Assembly: GCA_029265595.1 (NCBI GenBank)
Contig: JAJUIC010000003.1
Location: 1 to 50,300, forward strand
Source: Flavobacteriaceae bacterium
Lineage (GTDB): Bacteria; Bacteroidota; Bacteroidia; Flavobacteriales; Flavobacteriaceae
Length of the DNA stretch: 50,300 bases
Direction of reading: 5' to 3'
Below the pieces are notes generated by a model that worked only from the letters and a program-made list of their open reading frames with translations, was not told the DNA's origin and made no database searches. Positions within the stretch are counted from its first letter, which is position 1; each line of letters starts with the position of its first letter. Below are positions 28,699-38,265 of this stretch, piece by piece. The translations under genes and the position numbers were made by a program.

Positions 28699-30102
28699 AT
28701 GAAAAAAAGCACTGTATATAAGTTCATAATGGTGCCTGCCGTACTGCTTTCGCTACAATCCTGCTTTGTAGCGAAAGAGTACCAACGGCCAGAGACCATT
28801 GTGCAAGAAGATTATTTTAGAACGGACCAACTGCCACAGGACAGCCTGAGTATGGCAGATGTTTCCTGGAGAGAGCTTTTTACCGACCCTTTATTGGTAG
28901 GTTATATTGAGGAAGGCCTTGAGAACAACCTCGACATCCGCATTGCACTGCAACAAATGGAAATCGCCGAGGCATATATGAAGCAAGGGCGGGCAGCCTA
29001 TTTTCCAACCTTGGGATTACAGGCTCAGGCCGCGCATCAGGAAATGTCTAAAAACACCACTATGGGTGCGCTCGTAGATGGAAGCACCCAGCAGTTCGAT
29101 CTGACTGCCAACCTTACCTGGGAAGCTGATATCTGGGGTAAAATTCGGAGCGCGGATCGGGCCTCACAAGCTTCCTATCTGCAATCTGTAGCAGCGCATC
29201 AGGCCGTGAAAACAGAACTCATTGCCAACATTGCCACCATTTATTATCAATTACTGGCATTGGATGAACAAAAGCGGATTACAGAGATAACGATCTCTAA
29301 CCGAATCAGTAGTCTGGAAACCACCAGGGCGCTGAAAGATGCGGGGGTGGTCAACGAGGTTGGAGTAAAACAAACAGAAGCCCAACTCTACCGTGCGCAA
29401 GCCGTTTTGGTAGACCTTCAAAACGCCTCTCGATTGCTGGAGAACACCATGAGTATCCTGCTGGGGAATGCTCCTCATCAGATTGAGCGTGGGGAATTGG
29501 CCGATCAACAGATTGATACGGAATTAAAAGTAGGAGTACCTGCGCAGTTACTGCGGAACAGACCCGATGTCATAGCTGCTGAGTACGGTTTGGTCAGTGC
29601 CTTTGAAATGACCAATGTGGCTCGAAGCAATTTCTATCCAAGTATTCGGTTGACTGCAACTGGAGGATTCCAAAGCACGGACATTGCCGACCTTCTGGAT
29701 ACCAATTCCATGTTTGCCAATTTAATCGGGGGTCTGGCACAGCCTATTTTCAATGGCCGGCAGATAAGGTCGGAATATGAAGCTTCCCAGGCACGGCAAG
29801 AACAAGCTTATCTGAACTTCAGATACGCCATGATCAATGCCAGCAGAGAAGTCTCAGATGCCTTGTATAATTTTCAGGCTGCCTCACAGACCATTGAGAT
29901 CAAATCTCAGGAATTTGAAGCCTATGATTTAGCTACGAATTACTCTGAAGAGTTGCTCAATTACGGTCTTGCTAACTACCTGGAAGTCCTCACTGCCAGG
30001 GAAAACGCGCTGAACTCGCGACTGGAGCTCATCAACGCAGAGGTGGAACAACTGCTTTCCATAGTGGACCTGTATCAGGCCCTTGGAGGTGGATGGGAAT
30101 AA
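28699..30102 (+). CDS. TolC/OprM-type efflux outer membrane factor, lipoprotein
   Basis: LLSLQSCFVAKEYQRP; LTWEADIWGKIRSADRAS; LLRNRPDVIAAEYGLVSAFEMTNVARSNFYPSIRLTATGGF. Confidence 0.95.
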   Translation: MKKSTVYKFIMVPAVLLSLQSCFVAKEYQRPETIVQEDYFRTDQLPQDSLSMADVSWRELFTDPLLVGYIEEGLENNLDIRIALQQMEIAEAYMKQGRAAYFPTLGLQAQAAHQEMSKNTTMGALVDGSTQQFDLTANLTWEADIWGKIRSADRASQASYLQSVAAHQAVKTELIANIATIYYQLLALDEQKRITEITISNRISSLETTRALKDAGVVNEVGVKQTEAQLYRAQAVLVDLQNASRLLENTMSILLGNAPHQIERGELADQQIDTELKVGVPAQLLRNRPDVIAAEYGLVSAFEMTNVARSNFYPSIRLTATGGFQSTDIADLLDTNSMFANLIGGLAQPIFNGRQIRSEYEASQARQEQAYLNFRYAMINASREVSDALYNFQAASQTIEIKSQEFEAYDLATNYSEELLNYGLANYLEVLTARENALNSRLELINAEVEQLLSIVDLYQALGGGWE

Positions 30103-30121
30103 GCTTAAAATATACTGTTGT

Positions 30122-30156
30122 GACTGCCCCTTGAGATTCGAGGGGCAGTTTTTTTT
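30122..30156 (+). terminator. Intrinsic terminator of the RND operon
   Basis: GACTGCCCCT / AGGGGCAGTT stem (30122-30131 / 30141-30150) followed by T-run. Confidence 0.9.
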
Positions 30157-30238
30157 GCCATCATTTTTGGAATCCACACCATTAACCTGTAGTACCTCAA
30201 CTCAACAACCTAAAAAAATCCGTACTCTTGCCTCCCTT

Positions 30239-31225
30239 ATGAAGAATAAAATATTTTTAATCCTCCTGCTGGCTTTGCTGGGAATCCCTTTGCAGGCACA
30301 ATCCCCCTCCAACGGCAGTCTGGAATCCGCATCCATAGATAGTCTAAATCGGAAGAAAGTAAGGGCGCTGGTCAAGGAAGATTTACCCATTCTTACTGGA
30401 GAGCATAACCACTACCACGCCAAAAAACTACTTCATCCTATCACGGAAAAGCAGGAAGAGGACGAGCTCAACTGGTCCTCTTATCCTCAGCTTATCAAGG
30501 AAGATCTGTTACTTGGAATCGGAGGTTTTACAAACGCCTTTATTCAGCCCCTGAGGTGGAATCAGCAGGATTGGCTGATCTTTGGCGGAGTCGCAGCTGG
30601 AACATTTGCGCTGTACACGGTGGATCAGCAAAGCCATGATTATATGGTCTCGCACAAGGAGGATGTGCCAGGCCTTATCCGCGAAATAGGACGGGCTGCC
30701 ACTCCCGAGCACTTCTTTCTTTTAAACGGCGCGGTCTACCTGGCAGGACTCACCACTAAAAATACAGCGCTTCGAGAAACCGGTATCCTCTTATTGACTT
30801 CTGCCTCCGCTGCTTCATTGATGCTGGCGACTGGAAAATGGGCCGTTGGCCGTGCCCGGCCCGAAACCGGTGAAGGCAAAAACGTTTTTGATCCTTTCTC
30901 CTCTTCCTCCAGTTGGCATTCCTTCCCTTCGGGTCATGCGCTCCTATCGGTGACCACCGCATACGCCATCGGAAAAAAAATTAAAAACCCATGGCTCAAA
31001 GCCGGAACCTATACCCTTGGAATGATCGGTCCTGTCTCACGTCTTTGGGAGGGCGCCCACTGGCTCTCAGATGTCGGCCTGAGTATCGCCCTTGGAGTGG
31101 CTGTGGTTGAAGGAGTGGACGCCTACCTCACCCGTAAAAAACAAGCAAAGCCTTCTGGACATGATGCCCTGAACTGGACAATCTCCATAGGCCCGGGAGC
31201 CCTCGGTTTAAAAGCCAGTTTCTGA
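30239..31225 (+). CDS. Phosphatase PAP2 family protein
   Basis: Motifs KWAVGRARP, SFPSGHAL, SRLWEGAHWLSDV. Start set to the signal-peptide Met (MKNKIFLILLLALLGIPLQAQ) after the terminator. Confidence 0.92.
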   Translation: MKNKIFLILLLALLGIPLQAQSPSNGSLESASIDSLNRKKVRALVKEDLPILTGEHNHYHAKKLLHPITEKQEEDELNWSSYPQLIKEDLLLGIGGFTNAFIQPLRWNQQDWLIFGGVAAGTFALYTVDQQSHDYMVSHKEDVPGLIREIGRAATPEHFFLLNGAVYLAGLTTKNTALRETGILLLTSASAASLMLATGKWAVGRARPETGEGKNVFDPFSSSSSWHSFPSGHALLSVTTAYAIGKKIKNPWLKAGTYTLGMIGPVSRLWEGAHWLSDVGLSIALGVAVVEGVDAYLTRKKQAKPSGHDALNWTISIGPGALGLKASF

Positions 31226-31259
31226 GTCCGGCCATTGACTCCCATACCCTCAAGTTTGA

Positions 31260-32759
31260 TTAAGGGGTAGCAGAGGTATTGGTGTATTCTTTAATAGCTG
31301 CATTGGGTTCGACAATAGTCGTCCCTTTCCAGAAATCGGCATTATAGGAATCAAATACCTCGTACTGAAAATCCATATAGTCCTCAATTTGTTCCAGCTC
31401 GCCCGCCTCCATAGGTGCCTCCTGAAAAACGTAGAACTGGTAGGTAGTAACCTGGCGCACATCAATATCCAGATCCAGCTTCAACTGGTTCTGCTTATTG
31501 CGGCCGGGCACCACCCGGTTCCTTTCGATAATCTTTAGAGGCCGTCTCACTCCGACCGTGCTTCCCTCACGCAACTCCAGATAAGTAGGGGAGTACGATC
31601 CCTGGGTATTTTTTGAGAATATGAGCTTGCCACTATACAGGTCATCAATATGACTGACACCAAAAAGTTTAAACCTGGAAAGATCTTTGACATTTTCAAA
31701 ATCCAGGCGTTGCACCCCATAATCCGAAGCATTCACATACAGCTTCCCCTTGAAATCGCCGCGGCGTTTAGGCTCTACGTCCACCACATAAACCATCTCC
31801 CCTTTAATATCAGCATACCCATCCAAATGGAAGTGATACCTGCCTGGTTTCAAAAAGAAGTCGATTGGATTGTCTTCTTTCCAGAACATCCCATCAAAGA
31901 GTTTATGGACATCCTGGGCAGCCCACTTGTGAAAATTCTCCCGGCCTTTGCGCTGCTGGCGGGCAAGCGTATCGGGATGAATCTCTTCCTGAGTCCTTTC
32001 CTGCTCCAGATCTTCTTTAATCTCCTTTGCCTGGATTTTAGTTCCGATAATACCGGTCCGAATCTTCAGAAAGGAATCGTCTTTAATGTTTTCCAACAGA
32101 ATGTCCCGCAGTTGAGTGCTTAGTTCCTCGAGTCTTTCATTGTCAGACTGGTTGTACAGTTGGGCCGCTTTTTCGATATGAATCTTTTGCTCTTCATAAT
32201 CCCCGTACAAAACCCCGGCCATTTCCTTGTAGGAGCCGCTCTCATCGGGAACATTGGCCAGGATTTCATCCATTAGATCCTGATTCAACTCCTCAATACT
32301 GCTCTTTTTGACATCGACATCAAAACCCAGTTCCTGATGATTGGACTGGCGGTAAAAAAATTGCAGTTCCGTAGGATTTCCGTCGTAGTTCTGTTCCAGT
32401 CGCTGCATCACCAGATCAACGATCTCACGGCCGGAGAGTTGCTGATCGGACAGAAATACCTGATCCAGTTCGGTGGTCTGAGGCATCAGGTTCAGGGTCA
32501 TATCAGGTCCGAATTCTTTAAGTGTAAGGGTTTCATATCCAAGAGAGGAAATGACCACAGAATCCACCACCTGGTCAGGATGAATACTGAATTCACCCTC
32601 TTCATTGGTGATTACTCCCTTGCTTTGGGCATACACAATACTGGCATAGGAAACCGGCTGACGCGAATGATAATCCAGAACACGGCCTGAAATTTCTTGT
32701 CCGGTTATGGAAAATATGTGGATAAATAAAGCAAAGACAGCCGACAGCGTTCGTATCAT
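31260..32759 (-). CDS. Carboxypeptidase-like regulatory domain-containing outer membrane-associated protein
   Basis: MIRTLSAVFALFIHIFSITGQEISGRVLDYHSRQPVSYASIVYAQSKGVITNEEGEFSI; DUF5686-like remainder not resolved. Confidence 0.8.
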   Translation of the reverse strand: MIRTLSAVFALFIHIFSITGQEISGRVLDYHSRQPVSYASIVYAQSKGVITNEEGEFSIHPDQVVDSVVISSLGYETLTLKEFGPDMTLNLMPQTTELDQVFLSDQQLSGREIVDLVMQRLEQNYDGNPTELQFFYRQSNHQELGFDVDVKKSSIEELNQDLMDEILANVPDESGSYKEMAGVLYGDYEEQKIHIEKAAQLYNQSDNERLEELSTQLRDILLENIKDDSFLKIRTGIIGTKIQAKEIKEDLEQERTQEEIHPDTLARQQRKGRENFHKWAAQDVHKLFDGMFWKEDNPIDFFLKPGRYHFHLDGYADIKGEMVYVVDVEPKRRGDFKGKLYVNASDYGVQRLDFENVKDLSRFKLFGVSHIDDLYSGKLIFSKNTQGSYSPTYLELREGSTVGVRRPLKIIERNRVVPGRNKQNQLKLDLDIDVRQVTTYQFYVFQEAPMEAGELEQIEDYMDFQYEVFDSYNADFWKGTTIVEPNAAIKEYTNTSATP

Positions 32760-32834
32760 CTTAAATGGGTTTTCCTTAAAGACGACGGCAAGCGGGAAAT
32801 GATACACATAGCCTTGGAAATATTAGAAACTCTT

Positions 32835-32870
32835 CCAAAAATAAAGGCCTTTCCACCGGGGAGAGGCCTT
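32835..32870 (-). terminator. Intrinsic terminator downstream of the desaturase
   Basis: AAGGCCTTTCC (32844-32854) / GGAGAGGCCTT (32860-32870) with one wobble; T-rich tract on the minus strand after the stem. Confidence 0.8.
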
Positions 32871-32922
32871 AAATCATCTCTATTGGACCACCACCAAAGG
32901 GCGGTATCCAAAAAAATATCGT

Positions 32923-33912
32923 TTAAAGGGTTCCGTTTGGTTGTACCCATTTAAATTGATGAGGGTCCTGAGGAACGGAAATTCGTTCCGCAATTCGGGT
33001 CATCCTGTCCGGAAGTTTCATGAGATAATCACGGGCTTTCTCAGCCTGATCCGTCAAATGGGTCATCTTGTCAATTTCCCAGAACTCATTGAGCTTCTTC
33101 AAAATTTCAATATAATCATGGGTGGTATAAACGCCTAAACGCTGTGCTGCATTGGAAAAGTTCTCAAAGGCTTCTCCAATGCCCTGACCGGATTCCCGGA
33201 TAAACTGTGCTGGCATCACGATCTTTTTCTTCATCATATCGTTGAAGGCCAGCATCATTTCACTAGGGTCATACTCAAAAATGATTTTCACAAATTCCCG
33301 GTAGGCCAAATGGTGCCGCATTTCATCCCCGGCGATGACATTACACATTTTCGCCAGCATCTTATTCCCTTTCTTTCGGGCTATCTGTCCTACTCGTTTG
33401 TGTGAAATATTGGTGGCCAGCTCCTGAAAACTGGTATAGACAAAGTTGCGATAGGGATCCCGTCCCGTCCCAATATCGAAACCATCGTTAATCAGGTGTT
33501 GCGTGGTTTTTTCCACTTCCTTCATGTCCACCCGGCCCGATAGGTAAAGGTACTTATTAAGGGTGTCTCCGTGACGGTTCTCCTCTCCGGTCCAGTGCCG
33601 AATCCATTTGGACCAACCGTTTTTCCCGTGTTGATCCACACCTTCCATGTCCATAAGCCAGGACTCATAGGTCGGTAAAGCTTCTTCTGTGATGGTATCC
33701 CCCACCAGGACAACCCAAAAATCATAACCCAGCTCTTTCGATTCTTCCCGTAACTGAGTAACTTTTTCCAAAAAATCCTCGTCCTGGGAATTCGGTAGCA
33801 GGTCCGTAGGTTGCCAAATTTCTTCAACCGGAATTAAATAATCGCTCACGAATCGGTCAATGGATTTCTCCACAGTCTTCATCACTTCCAGTCGGATATT
33901 CTCTAATGCCAT
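32923..33912 (-). CDS. Acyl-ACP (stearoyl-ACP type) desaturase
   Basis: Ferritin-like diiron motifs EENRHGD and DEMRHH; 329 aa; WTGEENRHGDTLNKYLYLSGRVDMKEVE typical of plant/bacterial acyl-ACP desaturases. Confidence 0.93.
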   Translation of the reverse strand: MALENIRLEVMKTVEKSIDRFVSDYLIPVEEIWQPTDLLPNSQDEDFLEKVTQLREESKELGYDFWVVLVGDTITEEALPTYESWLMDMEGVDQHGKNGWSKWIRHWTGEENRHGDTLNKYLYLSGRVDMKEVEKTTQHLINDGFDIGTGRDPYRNFVYTSFQELATNISHKRVGQIARKKGNKMLAKMCNVIAGDEMRHHLAYREFVKIIFEYDPSEMMLAFNDMMKKKIVMPAQFIRESGQGIGEAFENFSNAAQRLGVYTTHDYIEILKKLNEFWEIDKMTHLTDQAEKARDYLMKLPDRMTRIAERISVPQDPHQFKWVQPNGTL

Positions 33913-33975
33913 AAACTAATTTACCTATAGGTTTTTTTTAATTCACCACCAAATTAATGCGGCGGGATTAATGGA

Positions 33976-33983
33976 CAAAGATA
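33976..33983 (-). promoter_or_regulatory. Candidate -7 box TATCTTTG for the desaturase
   Basis: Minus-strand TTG-N23-TATCTTTG, matching the flavobacterial TTG-N17-23-TAnnTTTG pattern. Confidence 0.55.
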
Positions 33984-34016
33984 CGTTTTCCCATATGAAT
34001 TGTCCCCAAAATCTTC

Positions 34017-34745
34017 TTAATTTCTCCCCGGCTCATCCGGATATAGCTCATAGACCGGATCGCTTTGTACCACTTTTTTAGTATCCACATCGATCAGGGA
34101 CAACTTTCCTTTAAATGCAGCGCCGGTGTCCACATTCCATACTCCCGACTTTCCATAGGGTTTATCCTCACCTATACGGGTAACCGGCGTATGCCCAATG
34201 TAGATCTCCTCAAATAGTTTCAACCTGGAAGGAAAGTGAGGATGATCCTTGTCCAAGGTGGGATCTAGTGAGAGTGCCTGTTCCCATAGGGTGCGGTCCC
34301 AGCGGAATGGGACATCGGTATACTCGTGCTCCGGACCCCGGGCATGGGTAAAGCCCGCATGAAGATAGAGACGGTTGTCCTGATCAATATAAAAATTGTA
34401 CAACTGCTCGAAAAAATCAATGTGTTTATCAATTTCATGTTGACTCAGTCTGGCGTAAGATTCAAGACTGGCCTGCCCCCCATGTTCCAGCCACTGATCA
34501 TAAGTTTTTCCTGTTTTGAGCCACCGCAGGACCAATTCTTCATGATTTCCCCGCAGAAAAATACAGGAATTTTCCCTTGCCAGTTCCATAAGATAGGACA
34601 CCACATTGGCCGAGTCACTCCAGCCGTCCACATAATCTCCCAAAAATATCAATCGATCCTCCGGGCTCACTTCGGCCCGCTCCAGTAACTGAATAAGGGC
34701 CCGAAGGCCTCCGTGAATATCACCAATAACCAGCGTTCTACTCAT
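34017..34745 (-). CDS. Calcineurin-like metallophosphoesterase (PPP-type Ser/Thr phosphatase/ApaH-like)
   Basis: GDIHGGLRAL, GDYVDGWSDS, LRGNHEE, VDTGAAFKGKLSLIDVDT. Confidence 0.93.
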   Translation of the reverse strand: MSRTLVIGDIHGGLRALIQLLERAEVSPEDRLIFLGDYVDGWSDSANVVSYLMELARENSCIFLRGNHEELVLRWLKTGKTYDQWLEHGGQASLESYARLSQHEIDKHIDFFEQLYNFYIDQDNRLYLHAGFTHARGPEHEYTDVPFRWDRTLWEQALSLDPTLDKDHPHFPSRLKLFEEIYIGHTPVTRIGEDKPYGKSGVWNVDTGAAFKGKLSLIDVDTKKVVQSDPVYELYPDEPGRN

Positions 34746-34746
34746 G

Positions 34747-35883
34747 TTAATTGTATTTTACCTTTCTGAGAATCCGCATACTGTCCTTATATAGCTGGTA
34801 CAATTTGCGGTCGTAATTACGTAGCAAGGTCCGTGCCTCTTCCAGTCGTACCATGGCATCTTCAAAACCATTGAAGTGACAAATGAGATAAACATTCGGA
34901 ATATTCTGTAAATCCCGCTCCTCTCCCGGTAACAATGGAATGTTTTTTTTAAGCTTTTCCACCAGGGTATTGTTGTGGTTGTAGAAGTGATAGAGGTTTT
35001 CCTTTTCAAACTGCGGCGGCTCGAACAACAGCTTACTCTCAATGAAGTAAGAAACATTATCCCGGAAGTGAATGGTGGTTTCCTCCAGCGGATAATGTCG
35101 ATTGTAATTATTCAGACCGAGTTTTACGTATTCCCGGATCTGAAACTCGTCTTCGTTATGATGAATCACTACCTGATCGTGTTCGGAGAAAAACAGTTTA
35201 ACCTGCTCGTTGATAAGAGCAATGTCTACCCGGGAATAAAAAGTTTCCCCCCGGATTATTTCTCTTTTTCCGGACCAGCATACAATAAAGTACTCCTTAA
35301 AAACTTTGTAAACAGGCTGCAGATCCGCATGTCTGCGAAAAAAGTCGAAAACTCCGTCCAGGGTCAGTTCCATACTGTTTCTGGAATGGGATTCAATGGC
35401 CGCCACCAGCTGAGGATTTCCCCGGGGAATTCTGAAGCTCCCATTCACGGGCAGACTGATACTGCCTTCCCTGCTGAATACAGTACCCGAGGAATACTTC
35501 CAAATGGCCTTTTTAAGACTGCATCGCAAACCTTTATTGGGAGCTATGGTCACCAGGCCAACCACCTGGGCATCGGACAAATGTGGAAAATGAATATTTT
35601 CATAGGAAATCATGGGAGGGTTCTCCAGATAAGCGTTCACCAGATTCTGAATTTTACTGTCATCGAAGAAATCGACTCCCAGTACGGTATTGTCCTGATC
35701 ATCTACCCCTATGACAATGAAGGATCGATTATCAGGATTGGAGTTGGAAAGGGCACAGATATGTTTCAGGAATTTCGCTTTGCCTTCCCTGCTGGAGAGG
35801 TCCACCTTTCTTTTTTTATCATAAAAGCTATTCTCCCCCGTGTGGGCCAGGAGGTTCTTAATTAAAAGACGTTTGTTAATCAT
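34747..35883 (-). CDS. AlbA_2/Schlafen-like putative ATP/DNA-binding domain protein
   Basis: GKAKFLKHICALSNSNPDNRSFIVIGVDDQDNTVLGVDFFDDSKIQNLVNAYLENPP matches the AlbA_2 (divergent AAA_4) pattern. Confidence 0.8.
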   Translation of the reverse strand: MINKRLLIKNLLAHTGENSFYDKKRKVDLSSREGKAKFLKHICALSNSNPDNRSFIVIGVDDQDNTVLGVDFFDDSKIQNLVNAYLENPPMISYENIHFPHLSDAQVVGLVTIAPNKGLRCSLKKAIWKYSSGTVFSREGSISLPVNGSFRIPRGNPQLVAAIESHSRNSMELTLDGVFDFFRRHADLQPVYKVFKEYFIVCWSGKREIIRGETFYSRVDIALINEQVKLFFSEHDQVVIHHNEDEFQIREYVKLGLNNYNRHYPLEETTIHFRDNVSYFIESKLLFEPPQFEKENLYHFYNHNNTLVEKLKKNIPLLPGEERDLQNIPNVYLICHFNGFEDAMVRLEEARTLLRNYDRKLYQLYKDSMRILRKVKYN

Positions 35884-36091
35884 CTGCTTTCATTAAACAA
35901 ATAGACCTTTCAAAATTGCGCCCAAGCATCGACGGCAGATACCAGATTTTTACTTCCTGCACCTCATTAGGAAGCTGAGTCCCACCCCCATTGGTTTTTC
36001 CTGTATCGCTACCTGAATACTGCTGCGCAAGTAACCGTTTGTTCCCGCTTATGATCTTGAACCGGTTAAAGTTAGCTTTATTTTGCGCCAA
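35876..36091 (-). CDS. Small ORF of unknown function (71 aa) bridging AKR-like and AlbA_2 genes
   Basis: Only co-directional ORF filling the 165-bp gap; overlaps AKR 3' end by 43 nt and AlbA_2 start by 8 nt. No recognised family. Confidence 0.3.
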   Translation of the reverse strand: MAQNKANFNRFKIISGNKRLLAQQYSGSDTGKTNGGGTQLPNEVQEVKIWYLPSMLGRNFERSICLMKADD

Positions 36092-36828
36092 TCAAAGGGA
36101 TTCCACTGCATTCCGGCTAAATTTCTCAATTGCTCCATTTCCCGTTCATTACTTGCAGACAACACGATCGATAGGAGCGCGGGATGCTGCAATAGCCAGG
36201 CCTTTATTAATTCCTGGAGACTCAGGCCATATTTGTGGCAAAGCTCAGAAAGCGCTGCTTCCAGAGCAGACCGGTTGAGCCACTGCTCATCCCAGTCTAT
36301 CAACAACCTTATAAATCCGCTCTCATCCTGGGTCGATTCCAGACGGTCTAATTGCTCCATATTCAGAACCTCAAAGGAGGTGCAGAATATGGAAATTGAA
36401 AAACCGGAAGTATGAAAAGGCCCCGGGGGCAGTCCCCGGATTCCGAACTCTTTTACCTTTGCGTGATTCCAAAGTTTCTCAAAAACCTCCACCAGGGCTT
36501 GCGGTTCAGCAACCGTGTTCAGTATTAGAAGGTCAAAATAATCCGTCCCCAAATCCCGCAAAAGCTCATCGACCCGGTCTTCCAAACCTATCGCAGTAGG
36601 TTTTGCCACTTCTGCAATAAGCTGGATTTCATCTCTGCTCAGGCCGCTTTCACTGTAAGCTGCTGCAAAAGCTTTAGGAATCTCCTCCTGCCTGGGGCTA
36701 CTGACTATAAAAGAGGTACTGCCAATTTGGACTGATTCATGCAACAGACGAATGATACGTCCCTTTTGCATGCGTTCCCATGGAAGGGTGCTGAGTATGA
36801 TACGGGAAAAAGCGGTTCGTTCCTTCAT
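36049..36828 (-). CDS. Aldo/keto reductase-like protein, apparently lacking the catalytic tetrad
   Basis: AKR scaffold (DRVDELLRDLGTDYFDLLILN..., VEVFEKLWNHAKVKEFGIRGLP, YGLSLQELIKAWLLQHPALLSIVLSASNEREMEQL) but D/Y/K/H positions not conserved. Confidence 0.75.
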   Translation of the reverse strand: MKERTAFSRIILSTLPWERMQKGRIIRLLHESVQIGSTSFIVSSPRQEEIPKAFAAAYSESGLSRDEIQLIAEVAKPTAIGLEDRVDELLRDLGTDYFDLLILNTVAEPQALVEVFEKLWNHAKVKEFGIRGLPPGPFHTSGFSISIFCTSFEVLNMEQLDRLESTQDESGFIRLLIDWDEQWLNRSALEAALSELCHKYGLSLQELIKAWLLQHPALLSIVLSASNEREMEQLRNLAGMQWNPFDWRKIKLTLTGSRS

Positions 36829-37071
36829 GGATGGGATTATTTTGACAGGATTAAAAATAAGAAGAATTAAAAGCCAAAAAGACCTAGCAGCCGGTAATAT
36901 CCGTTAAATGATGGTTAATCTTTCCAGATCCTCAAAGGCGACCAAAGACTGTCAAATTGTCTTCACTGAGAATTGTATTTTTCCTTCACGGAATTCCGGG
37001 TAGTAGCTTACTGTTAAAAGATTGAAATTATGGCAAGGCATTTGCTGTTTGCAACACCCTGAATAAATACT

Positions 37072-37124
37072 CGTCTCTTTAGAGAGACGTGAATCACTTT
37101 GGCAAAAGATTTGTACCTTTTGCC
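37072..37124. promoter_or_regulatory. Two tandem hairpins upstream of the moxR-bat operon
   Basis: CGTCTCT-TTAG-AGAGACG (37072-37089) and GGCAAAAG-ATTTGTAC-CTTTTGCC (37101-37124). Confidence 0.55.
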
Positions 37125-37168
37125 TCATCTTAATTCAAGGGAGCAACTCCTTAAAAAAAATTAGCATA

Positions 37169-38170
37169 ATGCAAGAACAAAGTTCTATGGATATCTCGAG
37201 TATCAACGAGAAAATAGAAAGAGAAAGTGCTTTTGTGGACATCCTCAACAGCGAAATGAGGAAGGTGATAGTGGGGCAGAAGGACATGGTGGAACGCTTG
37301 CTGATTGGCTTACTTGGCCGCGGACACATCCTTCTGGAAGGAGTTCCTGGGCTGGCTAAAACCCTTGCCATAAACACGCTGTCCAAAGCCGTGCAAGGCA
37401 GCTTCAGCAGAATCCAGTTTACCCCGGATCTGCTTCCTGCGGATGTTGTGGGTACCATGATCTACAACATGAAGCAGAACGACTTCAGCATTAAAAAAGG
37501 ACCCATTTTTGCCAACTTTGTACTGGCCGATGAGATTAACCGGGCTCCGGCAAAAGTTCAATCTGCTCTTTTGGAAGCCATGCAGGAGAAACAGGTGACC
37601 ATTGGGGACGAAACCTTCTTATTGGAACAGCCTTTCCTGGTAATGGCCACTCAGAACCCCGTGGAACAAGAAGGAACCTATCCGCTGCCTGAAGCTCAGG
37701 TAGACCGCTTTATGCTAAAAACCGTCATTGACTATCCCAAACTGGAAGAAGAACAACTGGTGGTGCGTGCCAACCTGAAAGGCGCCTTCGAGCAGGTAAA
37801 CCCGGTGGTCAGTCTGGATCAAATTCTCCGGGCACAACAGACGGTTCGGGAAGTTTACATGGATGAAAAGATAGAAAAGTACATCCTGGATATGGTCTTC
37901 GCCACCCGTTACCCCGAGCGGTACAACCTGGCAGATATCAAACCGCTAATTAGCTTCGGCGCATCGCCCCGGGGAAGTATCAACCTGGCAACTGCTGCAA
38001 AATGCTATGCTTTTATCAAGCGCCGCGGGTTTGTAATACCCGAAGATGTCAGAGCAGTGGTGCTGGATGTGTTACGCCATCGTATCGGCATCACCTATGA
38101 GGCAGAAGCTGAAAATATCACTTCGGAAGATATCATCAGCAAGGTGGTGAACGAAATCGAAGTGCCATAG
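37169..38170 (+). CDS. MoxR family AAA+ ATPase
   Basis: Walker A GVPGLAKT; ADEINRAPAKVQSALLEAMQEKQVTIGDETFLLEQPFLVMATQNPVEQEGTYPLPEAQVDRF. Confidence 0.97.
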   Translation: MQEQSSMDISSINEKIERESAFVDILNSEMRKVIVGQKDMVERLLIGLLGRGHILLEGVPGLAKTLAINTLSKAVQGSFSRIQFTPDLLPADVVGTMIYNMKQNDFSIKKGPIFANFVLADEINRAPAKVQSALLEAMQEKQVTIGDETFLLEQPFLVMATQNPVEQEGTYPLPEAQVDRFMLKTVIDYPKLEEEQLVVRANLKGAFEQVNPVVSLDQILRAQQTVREVYMDEKIEKYILDMVFATRYPERYNLADIKPLISFGASPRGSINLATAAKCYAFIKRRGFVIPEDVRAVVLDVLRHRIGITYEAEAENITSEDIISKVVNEIEVP

Positions 38171-38265
38171 CAGAAAGACCACCAGTAACCACAGGGAATA
38201 TCCCGAAAAAGTCGCCCCCATTAAAGTGGCATGACAGGATCCGTAGACGCGAGCAGAAATTACCA

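Noticed and set aside
34975-35865. 296-aa plus-strand ORF antisense to the AlbA_2 gene
   Set aside because: The minus-strand AlbA_2 protein has a recognisable domain and operon context; the antisense ORF has none.
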